This document shows positions 63,190 to 64,000 of a stretch of DNA of 64,000 nucleotides, one piece after another; position 1 is the first letter of the stretch; every line of letters begins with the position of its first letter. The notes under the pieces were generated by a model. That model saw only the letters and a list, made by a program, of their open reading frames with translations, was not told where the DNA came from and made no database searches. The translations under genes were made by a program, and so were the position numbers. Source of the stretch: Alphaproteobacteria bacterium (GTDB taxonomy: Bacteria; Pseudomonadota; Alphaproteobacteria; Micropepsales; Micropepsaceae); NCBI GenBank assembly GCA_016783965.1, contig JADHVO010000001.1, forward strand, positions 434,001 to 498,000. Reading direction: 5' to 3'.

Positions 63190-64000
63190 TCAAAAATCCG
63201 CAAAGCCCCCTCTGAGAATGGCGGAATTCCGGGCGGCTTCGACCACGCGCGGCGCCATGAGCGCGGCGAGCTCCTCTGCATATCGGTAGCCGGGCGCGCT
63301 GCCGGCGTACGGACCCGTGGCGGGGTGGAGATAGAGCTCGGTCAGGCCTTCCGGCAGCAGGTCGATCAGGTTGCGGACGCGGACGGTGGTCATGGCGCCG
63401 GACCACGCGAGCCCGAAGACCTGATCGGGGACCTTCATGCCGGCGGCACGCAGGCGGGCGCGGCTGAGCATGGCCCAGGGCGCCGTGGCGAGCGCGGACG
63501 GGAGTTTGCTGAGCGGCTCGGCGCGGCGGAGCACATGATGCGGCTCCAGCGGGACGCGCATGGCGCGCAGGCCGTGGCGCTTGCCGACGCGCAGGATGGT
63601 CGAGGCAATCGTCGGGTGCAGGTGGAAGTGCTTATGAGTGTTGACGTGATCGAGGCTGAGGCCTGTCGCAGCGAAGGCTTCGAACTGCGCCGCGATCTCG
63701 GCCTCGAGCTGGTGGCGTACGCGCGGCAGGAAGAACATGTTCACCGCCGACGCCGCCATGTCGGTGCGGAAGCTGCCGCTCGCATCGACAAGATCGGGCA
63801 CCGCGCCAGCAGGCAGAATAGGCTTTCCTTCCACCAGCACGATGTGCAGGCCGACGCGTAGCCGCGGCAGCATCTTCGCGCGCGCCACCGCATCGGCAGC
63901 CGCGGGCGCGGCGACCATCAGGCTCGCGGCGGTCAGTATGCCGTTGGTATGCGCCTGCTCGACCGCGTCGTTGACTTCGACAGCCGCGCCGAAATCGTCG
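63190..64000 (-). CDS. hpnK: HpnK, YdjC-type deacetylase (start beyond right edge)
   Basis: The frame is open from its stop at 63190 to the edge, giving at least 269 residues. The first readable block is DDFGAAVEVNDAVEQAHTNG, containing the conserved DD of the YdjC metal site, so only a few residues are missing. THKHFHLHPTIASTILRVGK supplies the histidine ligands. HpnK deacetylates N-acetylglucosaminyl-bacteriohopanetetrol, after addition by HpnI, to the glucosamine form. hpnI and hpnJ would be expected further right. A 68-base gap separates it from the ferritin-like gene. Confidence 0.94.
   Translation of the reverse strand, partial: DDFGAAVEVNDAVEQAHTNGILTAASLMVAAPAAADAVARAKMLPRLRVGLHIVLVEGKPILPAGAVPDLVDASGSFRTDMAASAVNMFFLPRVRHQLEAEIAAQFEAFAATGLSLDHVNTHKHFHLHPTIASTILRVGKRHGLRAMRVPLEPHHVLRRAEPLSKLPSALATAPWAMLSRARLRAAGMKVPDQVFGLAWSGAMTTVRVRNLIDLLPEGLTELYLHPATGPYAGSAPGYRYAEELAALMAPRVVEAARNSAILRGGFADF

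Overview
This window looks like chromosomal DNA of a GC-rich, hopanoid-making alphaproteobacterium. The evidence is the full hpn gene set, a 180-kDa-type NAD-glutamate dehydrogenase, an HWE-family histidine kinase, two MlaA lipoproteins, a TonB-dependent receptor, many GTG/TTG starts, and several families of short intergenic palindromic repeats. The exact genus cannot be read from the sequence; a Rhizomicrobium/Micropepsaceae- or Caulobacterales-like background is only a guess. I saw no rRNA, tRNA, CRISPR array, transposase, integrase or phage gene.

Left part (1-31.5 kb): mostly catabolic and housekeeping genes. In order: an acyl-CoA ligase cut by the left edge, a TauD/TfdA dioxygenase, a D-aminoacylase-like amidohydrolase, a PAS-HWE histidine kinase, a secreted DUF4908-like protein, a DUF427/DUF985 pair, a small membrane protein, NAD-glutamate dehydrogenase, a MORN/TonB_C protein wedged beside ettA, ettA, a TonB-dependent receptor and a second outer-membrane barrel. 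Then come an MBL-fold hydrolase, a PadR/HAAS regulatory pair with a near-consensus promoter, a GNAT, beta-oxidation genes (enoyl-CoA hydratase and a FadB/FadJ-type fusion), a secreted TonB_C protein, hydrolases, an APH-type kinase and a lone ExbD.

Middle part (31.5-44.3 kb): MarC, two tandem paralogous acyl-CoA ligases, a Coq4-like protein divergent from a TetR regulator, and an MlaA lipoprotein. These are followed by a compact sugar locus: fucU, a fuconolactonase-type amidohydrolase, GH172, a GPH-type symporter and a flavin oxidoreductase, with a UxaA-type dehydratase divergent. Together these would release, import and oxidise a furanoside or deoxy-sugar; the substrate is inferred.

Right part (44.4-64 kb): a hopanoid super-locus. 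MlaA and HpnN (RND exporter) face HpnM (MlaC-like), giving an envelope transport set. ispA-dxs supply isoprenoid precursor and ispH-hpnH run the other way. A long leftward operon follows, written here from its promoter-proximal side: hpnK (cut by the right edge), a ferritin-like diiron protein, hpnL, hpnA, hpnB, hpnC, hpnD, hpnE, shc and hpnG. It encodes FPP to squalene to hopene, side-chain formation and export. Most genes in the operon overlap by 1-4 bases. The ferritin-like protein has a complete E/ExxH/E/ExxH diiron ligand set and no assigned hopanoid role, so it is the best candidate for an undescribed step.
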